Source of the DNA: Rhodospirillaceae bacterium
GTDB taxonomy: Bacteria > Pseudomonadota > Alphaproteobacteria > MPNO01 > UBA2964
Reading direction: 5' to 3'
DNA: 64,000 bases
Assembly (NCBI GenBank): GCA_002712335.1
Contig: PATI01000069.1
Location: 7,060 to 71,059 of the forward strand
Shown here piece by piece: positions 51,785 to 60,743 of the stretch (its first letter is position 1; every line of letters begins with the position of its first letter). The position numbers were made by a program, and so were the translations under genes. Below the pieces are notes generated by a model. The model saw only the letters and a list, made by a program, of their open reading frames with translations. It was not told where the DNA came from and searched no databases.

Positions 51785-52639
51785 TTACTTTCTGAATTCA
51801 GGAATGTCTGGTTTTGATCCCCAAGCGCAGAACGCTTCAGAAGTAAACGGAAACTGGCGAGGCTTATAATTGGGGTCTTCTATAATTTTTACACCATGGG
51901 AATATTCATAGACCATTCCGTCGGGACCCTCGTAATATAAAAACATGGCCCCAGAGGTTACGTGACGACCTGGGCCAAAAACAATATGAACCTGCTTCTC
52001 AGATAAGAAATAGTATGACCGCATTATGTCGTCGATACTTTGGACCTGAAAGTTTACGTGTTGTATCCCTGGGGTATTCGCGGGGAAAAGGGCAATTCGG
52101 TGGTGAACAGAGTCGAATGACAATAGACCGGCGTCTCCTATCCAGTCATTTGGACGCAAATTGAAATTTGTTGTCCAAAACTTCTCATCCCTCGGAGCGT
52201 CACTCGTCTTTAGTCCCACATGGCTAAATTCGGTAATTCCCGCGTCCCTTGTAGGAAAATATCGTCTCGCAGATTTTTGCGGTCTTGTTACGACTTCGAA
52301 TTTGTTACCCGTAGGGTCGGAGAATTTAAAAAAATTAACTACCCTGCGATCACGGAGCTCTTGATCCGTTCCCCATTTTACCGCGACTCCTGCACTCTTG
52401 AGATCCTCAAATCCAGCCTCGAGTTTATCTTTGTCGGCTACTTCAAAAGCTACCACGTGTTCGTTTATACCACCTTTCACATAGCAGATGTCATGATCAC
52501 GTTCATCGCCACGAACATAAATTCGGTTATCTTCTCGACGGACCTCCTGAAGCCCTATTGTTTCGGTAGCAAATGAAACAGCTTCTTGAAGGTCAGCAGC
52601 GCCTAAACGGATATATGCGAGGTCAATTATTTCAATCAT
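51785..52639 (-). CDS. Two-module extradiol ring-cleavage dioxygenase (VOC superfamily)
   Basis: A 284-residue type I extradiol dioxygenase with two VOC modules. The Fe(II)/Mn(II) ligands of the second module are H140 (FSHVGL), H194 (IQHVNF) and E245 (VYEYSHG), all present, with H226 near the active site. It cleaves a catechol-type ring next to the hydroxyls. The aldolase-like pseudoenzyme gene follows 7 bp downstream on the same strand. Substrate is unknown; homologues act on catechols, dihydroxybiphenyls and homoprotocatechuate. Confidence 0.86.
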   Translation of the reverse strand: MIEIIDLAYIRLGAADLQEAVSFATETIGLQEVRREDNRIYVRGDERDHDICYVKGGINEHVVAFEVADKDKLEAGFEDLKSAGVAVKWGTDQELRDRRVVNFFKFSDPTGNKFEVVTRPQKSARRYFPTRDAGITEFSHVGLKTSDAPRDEKFWTTNFNLRPNDWIGDAGLLSFDSVHHRIALFPANTPGIQHVNFQVQSIDDIMRSYYFLSEKQVHIVFGPGRHVTSGAMFLYYEGPDGMVYEYSHGVKIIEDPNYKPRQFPFTSEAFCAWGSKPDIPEFRK

Positions 52640-52840
52640 ACATCTATGATAGGTTACAAACGTCGCTATGCAAGTGTTACATTAATTGAATTATAGTTTT
52701 CAAACTTCAACTCGACTTATTAAAAGCAAGGTGTTTCTGTTGGTAATACAAATTACGATATCTTTATTCTTCAATATTCAGGATTGGTTTTATTATAATC
52801 AGCGACTGGAAAAACTCTTCAGCCCATTGGTCACAAATAA

Positions 52841-53881
52841 ATGAATATATTTTTATACCACATAGTTTTTGTGATTGTGCTGATATTAGTCTCAGCATTT
52901 TCTACTCGTTTAATGCTTAAGGTTGGCATATTGGCGCAGCCAAACCATCGGTCCTCTCATGATAAGCCGACACCGAGTGGCGGTGGAGTTGGTTTTGTTG
53001 CGGTTATTATAATATCTATAATTCTATTTCTTTTCATTATCGATGGTGGATTCCATGATACCCAAATCTTCTGGTTGCTAGGCGGGTCATTGGTTGTTGC
53101 AATTGCTGGATTTGCTGATGACCTAGGCAGATTGCCGAATTTTAAAATAAAACTTCTGTTACAGTTATGTGCAGTTCTGATGTTGTTTTTTGGGGATTTG
53201 GTTGTCAATCACATTACAATACCTGCTGTCGGAACTATCAGTCTAGGGTGGTGGGGGTATGTGGTTACATTAATTTGGGTTATTGGCCTGACCAATGTAT
53301 TTAATTTTATGGATGGCCTGGATGGAATAGCTGCGGGCACAGCTATTATCACGGCCTTTTTTTTCGCGGTTATAGCATTATTGGAAAACAATTTTCTGGT
53401 TTTTGTCTTTAGCTATATCATCATGGCTTCTGTGTTTGGTTTTCTGCCCTTTAATTTTCCGAAAGCCCATCTTTTTATGGGCGATGTTGGCAGTCAATTT
53501 CTTGGTTTCCTGTTTGCGGCACTTTCGGTATTTACTATTACTGCAATAGAGGTCCAGCTTCCCGTTTGGCTAATGCCAACACTATTTCTCCACTTTATCT
53601 TTGATGCAGCTTTTACCGTAATCAGACGTTTACTTTCTAAACAAAATATTACTGAGGCTCACCGATCCCATTTGTATCAACTACTTAATCGTTTGGGGTG
53701 GTCTCATTCTTCGGTCAGTATTTTGTATGTATTTTTAGGCGTTTTACAAGGGTTAACAGTGATCTTCATGCAGGATGCATCGCCCATGATCAAAACGATA
53801 TTGCTATTGGCATTTATAAGTTTTTACACAATTTGTGGGATTTTAATATTTAGGGCTGCGAGAGTTAAAAACTTAATTTAG
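52841..53881 (+). CDS. Polyprenyl-phosphate sugar-1-phosphate transferase (WecA/MraY-like)
   Basis: A 346-residue membrane enzyme with about ten TM segments. Family motifs are SSHDKPTPSGGGVGF near 38, FADDLGRLPNFK near 87, NFMDGLDGIAAG near 155 and FMGDVGSQFLGF near 205, plus HRSHLYQLLNR near 269. It transfers a sugar-phosphate from UDP-sugar to undecaprenyl phosphate, starting O-antigen or another glycan. It stands alone here, without visible glycosyltransferase partners. The 201 bp upstream hold only the promoter region. Confidence 0.88.
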   Translation: MNIFLYHIVFVIVLILVSAFSTRLMLKVGILAQPNHRSSHDKPTPSGGGVGFVAVIIISIILFLFIIDGGFHDTQIFWLLGGSLVVAIAGFADDLGRLPNFKIKLLLQLCAVLMLFFGDLVVNHITIPAVGTISLGWWGYVVTLIWVIGLTNVFNFMDGLDGIAAGTAIITAFFFAVIALLENNFLVFVFSYIIMASVFGFLPFNFPKAHLFMGDVGSQFLGFLFAALSVFTITAIEVQLPVWLMPTLFLHFIFDAAFTVIRRLLSKQNITEAHRSHLYQLLNRLGWSHSSVSILYVFLGVLQGLTVIFMQDASPMIKTILLLAFISFYTICGILIFRAARVKNLI

Positions 53882-53957
53882 GTGTAAAAGTGCTATCGAC
53901 CTTTTTGTCTTTAGCGCTATATAGTGCCTGATTGAACCAACACTGCAGGGGTTAGAT

Positions 53958-54659
53958 ATGTCTGGAGATTTTGAAGATCATTGTTGGCGTGATTTCATCG
54001 ATGAGGAAACGCTGGAAATTTATAGTCATTACAATCGCGAGGTATTTGTCGGAAAAAATCCCGCAGTTCTTATGGTTGATGTCTATAAGGCTAGCTATGA
54101 GGGCGGCCAGCAAAGGGTGTTGGACGTCATCAAGGAGCATCCTAGCTCTTGCGGGGAGCGCGCGTGGGCAATGGTTGAACCGGCGAAACAGTTACTTGGC
54201 GCGGCGCGGGCAGCAGGGATACCTGTTACGTATTGTACGGGCGATACCCGAAGTCTCTCAGGGCAGGGACGTGCTACCAATAGACAAGTTTTAAAGGAAC
54301 ACGAAGATTCATATAAGATCTTGGAGGAATTAGCCCCGGAAGAGGGCGAACTGGTTGTTCATAAACAAAGGGCGAGCGCGTTTTATGGTACCCCCTTGTT
54401 GTCTCATTTGACGCAAATGGGAATTCAAAGTTTGATTATGGGAGGAGGTACCACCAGCGGTTGCCTTCGTGCGGCAGTTCAGGATGCGAAGGCAAATGGA
54501 TTTCATGTGACGCTCGTGGAGGAATGTTGTTATGACCGTACGCCAATAAATCACATGGTTAATTTATTTGATATGCATCATAAATATGCGGATGTTATGC
54601 ATCTAAATGAGGTTTTGGATTATATAAATAATATTGGAGCAATAAGGAAGGCCAGCTAA
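53958..54659 (+). CDS. Isochorismatase-family cysteine hydrolase
   Basis: A 233-residue amidase of the isochorismatase fold. The triad D41 (LMVDVYKA), K136 (VVHKQRAS) and C169 (TTSGCLRAAV) is complete. Relatives include N-carbamoylsarcosine amidase, nicotinamidase and maleamate hydrolase, which act in degrading N-heterocycles. Convergent with the class II aldolase gene. The gene-specific substrate cannot be told; an amide of a ring fragment would fit the molybdenum hydroxylase theme (inference). Confidence 0.86.
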   Translation: MSGDFEDHCWRDFIDEETLEIYSHYNREVFVGKNPAVLMVDVYKASYEGGQQRVLDVIKEHPSSCGERAWAMVEPAKQLLGAARAAGIPVTYCTGDTRSLSGQGRATNRQVLKEHEDSYKILEELAPEEGELVVHKQRASAFYGTPLLSHLTQMGIQSLIMGGGTTSGCLRAAVQDAKANGFHVTLVEECCYDRTPINHMVNLFDMHHKYADVMHLNEVLDYINNIGAIRKAS

Positions 54660-54708
54660 GACTTGAGAAGATAGTTAGCTGTTCTTCGGGCGGCAAAAAA
54701 TACGAAGA

Positions 54709-55470
54709 TTAAGCCCTTTCTTTCGGGGCAAGGCTTTCGGCCCAATCATCTGGTATTACTCCTGCCTCATGGCCCCTACTTAGATAATATCGCCAAAGTT
54801 TTACGGAGTGGTTAGTTCTTTTAAAATTTGCCGCAAATTCGTCCGATTCCCTTTTTGTTAGTGGGGTGGGGGTTCCTAGGCGGGAGGCGTCATATAAAGC
54901 TTTTGCATTTTCATCAAAGTGGACGGCATCAACCATCAGTGCTGGTATGCTTTCGGAACCAATAACTGCTCCGTGCGCTCGTAATAGCACCGCATTGTTG
55001 TCTCCCATTGTCTTAACCATGGCTTGTCCTCTCTCTTGGGTATCTATGTGCCATGATTCTGGGTGAGTTGGGATGCCACTGGACCATCTATAGGCATGGT
55101 TTTTCATTGGAACTAGATCAATTCCGTCGACCATTGTAAACAGGGTGGCTATTTCTGGATGCCAGTGCAGGACAGCGTTGATATCCCTTCTTGCTCGCAA
55201 AAGTTCTGAATGAATTTCCAGTTCATTGACTGGTCTTGCATTGGGGTTTCCGTCCAGTACATTTCCGTCGAGGTCTATAACATATAAATCTTCCGGAGTT
55301 AGATCATTTCTGCTCGCGTCAAAGGCTTGGATCAATAAAGTTTCGCCGTCGGGTAGACGCTGACTTACGTGTCCGCTATATCCCAGAACACCTTCAAAGT
55401 TGAGAAGACGCGTGCAGGCGGCTACTTCTATTTTTGCAACTTCCACAGCGGAATTAGATTGTCCGTTCAT
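54709..55470 (-). CDS. Class II aldolase/adducin family protein
   Basis: A 253-residue protein with intact zinc histidines (LHWHPEIAT and RAHGAVIG), fold start GVLGYSGHVSQRLPDGE, and E in NELEIHSELL. The start is ATG 55470, with AAGGAGAG upstream; a longer reading lacks support and would run through the divergent promoter. It is divergent from three MFS transporter genes, with the inverted repeat at 55541 between them. Confidence 0.85.
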   Translation of the reverse strand: MNGQSNSAVEVAKIEVAACTRLLNFEGVLGYSGHVSQRLPDGETLLIQAFDASRNDLTPEDLYVIDLDGNVLDGNPNARPVNELEIHSELLRARRDINAVLHWHPEIATLFTMVDGIDLVPMKNHAYRWSSGIPTHPESWHIDTQERGQAMVKTMGDNNAVLLRAHGAVIGSESIPALMVDAVHFDENAKALYDASRLGTPTPLTKRESDEFAANFKRTNHSVKLWRYYLSRGHEAGVIPDDWAESLAPKERA

Positions 55471-55540
55471 CACCACGCTCTCCTTAGGCCAGATAAGATA
55501 ATGTAAGACCCTTGAGCAGTTAAAAATAAATGTAAAGATA

Positions 55541-55555
55541 AGTGTCTTGGACACT
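55541..55555. promoter_or_regulatory. Small inverted repeat in the aldolase-MFS divergent region
   Basis: AGTGTCTTGGACACT is a 15-bp dyad with exact 6-bp arms about a 3-bp centre. It lies 70 bp from the class II aldolase start and 67 bp from the first transporter start. Such a dyad suits a GntR- or LysR-type operator, but no regulator gene is adjacent and 6-bp arms occur by chance several times in 64 kb. Confidence 0.3.
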
Positions 55556-55622
55556 CCAACAACTGTCAAGCCAAGTAGTTATATGATCAGTAATATTCAT
55601 TTGACGCGAGATATTAGAGCAT

Positions 55623-56903
55623 ATGAGCGAAATTCCGGCTGATAAAATTCCCTGGAAGACACAGGCGGCAATATACGGGGCTGGACTGTTCAGTTTCACG
55701 ATGGTTTTGATATCATCCTTAATTGTTGCTCTGTTAGCTGTGCAATTGACCGAGTCGGAGTTTCTTATCGGAGTGATTGTCGGGTCCAGATATTTTCTCA
55801 CGTTGGCACTATCTATTCACGGCGGAGCGCTGATGGACCGTTTGGGTACCCGACGTGTCATGGTTGTATTTGCGATCGTGGCAGCCGTTACTCCTTTATT
55901 ATTTCCGATAGCGCTTTGGTTGCCTTTTAGTTTGGCTATTACAGCTATAATTTTTTTGCAAATGGTGGCGGGTGTTTCCGATGCCATGGTTTGGGTCGGT
56001 GCTCAAGCACTCAGCGGGCATATTATGGGTGGACGTCCGCGCTACGTAGGACGCATGACCTCGATCGTCAGGCTTGGGGCATTCTTTGGCCCTATAATTT
56101 TTGGATTTCTATGGGATCAAACAAATGTGACAACAACCTTTATTTTGATGGGAGTGTGGTCCGCTATAGGGTTTTGGTGTGTTTTAAAGATACCCAAAAT
56201 ATCTGAAGAAGGGATTCAAGTGAAACATGAGCCATTAATCGTCTCTGACATTGTACCCCGAGTAAAAGACTATATCGATGCCTTCAGACTAATTGCAATT
56301 CCTGCTGTAGCTTTAATTCTTTTGGCAACAATGGTAAGGATAGGTGCTACAGGCATTCAAAATTCATTTTACGTCGTATTTTTGCGTGATATCGAGATTT
56401 CTGCAGCGATCATTGGCGTCCTTATCGGCATTGCGCAACTACTTGCCAGTGCTGGTTCTCTGCTAGCCTCCCCAATGGCCAGAGTAATACATCCACATTG
56501 GCTAGTTCTCTGCGCGGTATCGATGACTGTTATAACCATCGCATTAACTCCTCTTTTAGTATTTGGCGCTGTGGTTTGGGTTACCTTGATTTTGTTGGCA
56601 TTTGTAATTGGAATTCGAGGTTTATGTTTGGGTATTAGCCAGCCTATGGAAATTTCCGTTTTGGGAAGAGCTATATCGATTAACGAACAGGGTCTCGGAG
56701 CAGGTTTGCGGACTACTGTTAATCGTTTGGCAAGTAGTTTGATACCGCCGTTAATGGGGGCAGTTGCAGAGTTTGTAGGTATTCAAAATAGTTTTTTTAT
56801 CATGGGAGGATTCCTTTTAATTATCCTATTTTTCGCGGCTTTATTTGTGAAACAAAGTGATTCGTTGGGTAATAGGAAGAAGAGTGCAAGAAAATTCAAA
56901 TGA
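55623..56903 (+). CDS. MFS transporter (copy 1 of tandem triplet)
   Basis: A 426-residue major facilitator with about twelve TM segments. The family loop signature is HGGALMDRLGTRRVM near residue 67, and QALSGHIMGGRPRYVGR near 135. It is followed by two similar genes, the next overlapping by 4 bp (ATGA). Probably imports or exports organic acids used by the adjacent catabolic genes. The substrate is not readable. C-terminal tail is basic (NRKKSARKFK). Confidence 0.87.
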   Translation: MSEIPADKIPWKTQAAIYGAGLFSFTMVLISSLIVALLAVQLTESEFLIGVIVGSRYFLTLALSIHGGALMDRLGTRRVMVVFAIVAAVTPLLFPIALWLPFSLAITAIIFLQMVAGVSDAMVWVGAQALSGHIMGGRPRYVGRMTSIVRLGAFFGPIIFGFLWDQTNVTTTFILMGVWSAIGFWCVLKIPKISEEGIQVKHEPLIVSDIVPRVKDYIDAFRLIAIPAVALILLATMVRIGATGIQNSFYVVFLRDIEISAAIIGVLIGIAQLLASAGSLLASPMARVIHPHWLVLCAVSMTVITIALTPLLVFGAVVWVTLILLAFVIGIRGLCLGISQPMEISVLGRAISINEQGLGAGLRTTVNRLASSLIPPLMGAVAEFVGIQNSFFIMGGFLLIILFFAALFVKQSDSLGNRKKSARKFK

Positions 56904-58111
56904 GGGAAATTAAAATTTCTTTAAGAACCCAGCTTGCCGTCTATGGGTCTGGCATGTTCGCTAATAGCATGTCTAATATTTCGGGGCTAATTGTCCCACT
57001 TTGGGTTTCAACCTTCAGCTCTTCCGCAACACTCATCGGACTTGTGTTTGGAGCGCGTCATTTTTTACCACTCTTTTTATCGATTCATGGGGGTGCCCTG
57101 ATGGATAGGCTGGGAACACGGCGCGTGATGCTAGTATTTGCCGTAATCAATGCATTAGTGCCTCTTTTTTTCCCCGGTATGCCTTATATTTGGGCAGCAA
57201 TATTTCTACAAATGCTGGCTGGTCTAGCCACTTCGATGGGCTGGATGGGAGCGCAAACACTCATTGGTCAGGTGATGCAAGGAAGCGCTGTACATGCTGG
57301 AAGGTTATCACTTGCACTTAGGCTAGGTCACCTTGTTGGTCCGCCCATGATTGGACTTTCATGGGATATCGGTGGCGCGTGGTGGGCTTTCTCGGTAATG
57401 AGTTTGTGGGCGTCGCTAGGTTTTTTTTCGGCATTGGCTCTACCAGTTGAAAACAAGCGACATCAGGAAGTAAGAAAAATCTCGATTTCAAACATGGTTC
57501 CTAGGTCAAGTGATTACATAGCAGCTTTTAAGATGCTAACAATTTCGGCCGTTCTGTTCGTTGTCTTTATAACGATGATGCGTAATGCCGGAAATGTAGT
57601 CCAGACCGGTTTTTATGTTGTTTATCTTGATGAAGTAGTTGGCCTTTCCGGAACCCTGATAGGTATATTAACCTCTATGGCCGCGATCGCCGGTGGGATA
57701 GGTTCCTTATCTGTGGGTTTTCTCGCGAGGGTTTCTTCTCCCCACTGGTTATTACTTGCTACTGTAATGGGTTCAGTAATTTGTATATGCATCACACCTG
57801 TTCTCGGGACTTTTGTATTTTTTGCGGTTGCAATTACCCTGCGCGGAGCTTTTCTGGGGGTGAGCCAACCACTGATGATTTCTATTTTGGCAAAAGCTAG
57901 TGATTTGAGGGTGCAGGGCACCAGCGTCGGCCTTAGAAATACTGCTAATAGGCTTACCGGATTCCTAGTCCCTCTCTTAATGGGGGTGCTGATAGATTTT
58001 TTTGGGTTGGCAAATGGATTTTACGCTATTGGCATTATTGTCTTCACCATGCTCTTCGTATCGGGGTTTTGGCTTTCAAGACAGAAAGATATTGCCGGTG
58101 GAAAGCAATAA
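56900..58111 (+). CDS. MFS transporter (copy 2 of tandem triplet)
   Basis: A 403-residue major facilitator sharing the HGGALMDRLGTRRVM loop with copy 1, and with corresponding GWMGAQTLIGQVMQGSAVHAGR. Its ATG overlaps the stop of copy 1, so the two are translationally coupled. N-terminus is REIKISLRTQLAVYG. Copy 3 starts 9 bp after its stop. Possibly the three form a set with different substrates. Confidence 0.87.
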   Translation: MREIKISLRTQLAVYGSGMFANSMSNISGLIVPLWVSTFSSSATLIGLVFGARHFLPLFLSIHGGALMDRLGTRRVMLVFAVINALVPLFFPGMPYIWAAIFLQMLAGLATSMGWMGAQTLIGQVMQGSAVHAGRLSLALRLGHLVGPPMIGLSWDIGGAWWAFSVMSLWASLGFFSALALPVENKRHQEVRKISISNMVPRSSDYIAAFKMLTISAVLFVVFITMMRNAGNVVQTGFYVVYLDEVVGLSGTLIGILTSMAAIAGGIGSLSVGFLARVSSPHWLLLATVMGSVICICITPVLGTFVFFAVAITLRGAFLGVSQPLMISILAKASDLRVQGTSVGLRNTANRLTGFLVPLLMGVLIDFFGLANGFYAIGIIVFTMLFVSGFWLSRQKDIAGGKQ

Positions 58112-58120
58112 AATATAACA

Positions 58121-59353
58121 ATGAGTGCAGAACTTCGAAGAATCCCTTGGCGAGTACAAGCCGGGATTTATGGTGCGGCAGCCTTCAGTAATACCATGCC
58201 CAATATGGGATGGGTTGTCATACCCATCTGGCTATTATTGCAAGGTGTTCCCGATTGGCTCATCGGTATCACTATTGGCTGCAGACATATAGGGCCGATG
58301 TTACTTGCTATTCACGGCGGCGCTGTAATCGATCGGCTTGGGGCGCGTCGGGTTATGCTTTTTCTAGCTATCATCGGTGCCCTTACACCCTTGCTTTACC
58401 CCATTACGCCCTTCATTTGGGCTATAATAGTTCTTCAGTTGATTACCGGTCTTGTCGATGCTCTGGGTTGGGTGGGAGCACAAACTCTCGTGAGCAAGGT
58501 TATGAAGGGGGATGCCATATATACAGGACGCATGTCATTTTTTACTCGCCTTGGCCTATTAATAGGGCCTGCTATTAGCGGAGTTGCATGGGATTACCTA
58601 GGCCCTTGGGGTGGATTTGGACTGATTGGTTTGTGGTCCGCAGGTATATTATTTTCGGTTTATTTGCTTCCTCGAGACATTGAGCAGCAGGGCTACAACA
58701 AAGATAGAGTTAAATCAGAAACCATTACACTTAGAGTCTTAACTCCCAAAGTTTCTGATTATCTTAAGGCATTTAAGCTGCTTGCACTGCCAACAATCTT
58801 CTTTGTCTTGACGATGTCTCTTCTCAGACATTTGGGCGGAGGAATTCAGGCTTCATTTTATGGTGTTCATTTGAAGGATATTGGAATTTCTGCAACAACA
58901 ATAGGCTTGTTGATTTCGATTAACGGAGCCTTTGGACTGGTTGGATCATTATCTGCGGCACCTATGCAGAGGTATTTCAAAGACCATTGGCTCCTAATTT
59001 TTTTAGTTACGGTGTCCATTCTTTTTATCACTATTACACCCATACTTAATGATCACGTCATCGCTTTGATGTTTGCATCAGGCCTCAGAGGTTGGGCCAT
59101 GGCTGCAAGCTTGGTTTTTATAATTTCGATGATTGCTCGTTATGCGGAAAGAGAAATGCAGGGCAGGGCGATGGGTCTCCGAGTGACTCTTAACCAAATG
59201 ACATGGTTCGCTGTCCCAGTAATAATGGGGTTTGTTGCTGAAATTTTTGGCAGGGAAGATAGCTTTTACGTCATCGGTTTTACAGCAATTATATTATTAG
59301 GATTATTGACGCTATGGACGTATCATCGGAAGATTTTTCATAAACGAATCTAG
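58121..59353 (+). CDS. MFS transporter (copy 3 of tandem triplet)
   Basis: A 410-residue major facilitator with HGGAVIDRLGARRVM in the loop position and GWVGAQTLVSKVMKGDAIYTGR later, so it is the third member of the same paralogous set, somewhat more divergent than copies 1 and 2. Twelve TM segments. The LhgO-like oxidase gene follows 70 bp downstream on the same strand. Confidence 0.87.
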   Translation: MSAELRRIPWRVQAGIYGAAAFSNTMPNMGWVVIPIWLLLQGVPDWLIGITIGCRHIGPMLLAIHGGAVIDRLGARRVMLFLAIIGALTPLLYPITPFIWAIIVLQLITGLVDALGWVGAQTLVSKVMKGDAIYTGRMSFFTRLGLLIGPAISGVAWDYLGPWGGFGLIGLWSAGILFSVYLLPRDIEQQGYNKDRVKSETITLRVLTPKVSDYLKAFKLLALPTIFFVLTMSLLRHLGGGIQASFYGVHLKDIGISATTIGLLISINGAFGLVGSLSAAPMQRYFKDHWLLIFLVTVSILFITITPILNDHVIALMFASGLRGWAMAASLVFIISMIARYAEREMQGRAMGLRVTLNQMTWFAVPVIMGFVAEIFGREDSFYVIGFTAIILLGLLTLWTYHRKIFHKRI

Positions 59354-59423
59354 TAACTGGTTCTGTCGGTGAATTCTTTTTTTGGCTTATTTTTTATGAA
59401 ACAAATTAACTTGGGTTTGTGAA

Positions 59424-60548
59424 ATGGTTGATTCAGTTGACTCAATTGTTATCGGAGCAGGTGTTGTGGGACTGGCTATTGCTCGCCGTCTTTCTATGGC
59501 AGGCCGTGAGGTTATTGTTCTGGAAGCAACGGACGCCATAGGAACGGAAACGAGTTCTCGAAATAGCGAAGTCATTCATGCCGGGATCTACTATCCAAAG
59601 GGTAGTTGTAAAGCCCAGTTTTGTGTGGATGGAAAAAAAGCAATCTATCATTATTGTCAAACTCATGGAGTGGAGTATCGCAATTGTGGAAAATATATTG
59701 TTGCTACCAGTGAAGAACAGATCACTGAACTTGAACGTTTAAAACAAGCGGCAATTGATAATGGCGTGGAGGATTTGGAGTGGCGTTCTCCATCAGACGT
59801 AAGTTCTGAGGAACCTGCTGTATTTTGTGTTAAAGCTTTGTGGTCTCCTTCTACGGGCATTATTGATAGTCACGGACTAATGCTGGCTTATCAGGGTGAT
59901 GCGGAAGCGGCTGGCGCGACAATCGCCTTTAATGCGCCGGTTGAAGGTGGGCTGATTGGGGATGATGGAATTAATTTGTATATCGGAGGGAACTTTCCGA
60001 TGGAAATTAAAGCACGGGTGGTCATAAACTCGGCAGGTCTGTATGCGCAAAAAGTGGCTGCATGCATTAAAGGCATACCAAAAGATACGATACCCCCTTC
60101 ATATTATGCTAAGGGGAACTATTATTCGCTGCTAGGAAAACCGCCATTTAAAAGACCAATATACCCAGTTCCTGAAAAAGCTGGGCTTGGCGTGCATGTA
60201 ACTGTAGACCTCGGTGGCCAGGTTCGTTTTGGTCCTGATGTCCAATGGATTGATGAAATTAATTACGACGTTGATCCTACACGTGCTGAAGCATTTTATG
60301 AAGCAGTCAGAGCCTACTACCCTGATTTACCCGATGGTTCTATTCAGCCTGGCTATTCAGGAATTCGTCCAAAAATCCAAGCTCCTGGTGAAGCAGCTCG
60401 TGATTTTCTGGTGCAAGGGTCCGAGACTCACGGTGTTAGTGGTTTGGTAAATCTCTATGGGATTGAATCACCCGGACTGACCGCATCTTTGGCAATTGCC
60501 AACAGAGTTGCACTGTTATTGGGAATAAATGGACCTAGCGAACTGTGA
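59424..60548 (+). CDS. L-2-hydroxyglutarate oxidase-like FAD oxidoreductase
   Basis: A 374-residue DAO-superfamily flavoprotein. The FAD motif is VIGAGVVGLAIARRLSMAGREVIVLEA near 8-34, the stretch TETSSRNSEVIHAGIYYPKGS near 42-62 is diagnostic for the LhgO/L2HGDH group, and GYSGIRPKIQAPGE near 310 follows. L2HGDH enzymes oxidise L-2-hydroxyglutarate to 2-oxoglutarate with electrons to quinone. The start is ATG 59424. Other alpha-hydroxy acids may be substrates. Confidence 0.87.
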   Translation: MVDSVDSIVIGAGVVGLAIARRLSMAGREVIVLEATDAIGTETSSRNSEVIHAGIYYPKGSCKAQFCVDGKKAIYHYCQTHGVEYRNCGKYIVATSEEQITELERLKQAAIDNGVEDLEWRSPSDVSSEEPAVFCVKALWSPSTGIIDSHGLMLAYQGDAEAAGATIAFNAPVEGGLIGDDGINLYIGGNFPMEIKARVVINSAGLYAQKVAACIKGIPKDTIPPSYYAKGNYYSLLGKPPFKRPIYPVPEKAGLGVHVTVDLGGQVRFGPDVQWIDEINYDVDPTRAEAFYEAVRAYYPDLPDGSIQPGYSGIRPKIQAPGEAARDFLVQGSETHGVSGLVNLYGIESPGLTASLAIANRVALLLGINGPSEL

Positions 60549-60743
60549 TTTATTTTCATGATTTTAAATCTAGCCTCTTGACAAAAATCTAGTGATTGAC
60601 CAAATCCTAGCTGGTTTTTTTTTTGGACTAGCTGTAAAAAGTGAATTTTAAATAAATTTCCCTTTTTGTTTGGTTATTGTTCAACGAAGAGGTAACAGGA
60701 AATTGTCATTTAAACGGTAAAGTGTTGAAAGGGGATGCAGAAA

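Noticed and set aside
60578..60583. TTGACA as a -35 element before the ABC operon
   Set aside because: No TATAAT-like sequence is found at the required 16-18 bp spacing.
60613..60622. Ten-T run as a terminator after the LhgO-like gene
   Set aside because: Only a 4-bp stem (ACCA/TGGT) precedes it, too weak for a reliable terminator.
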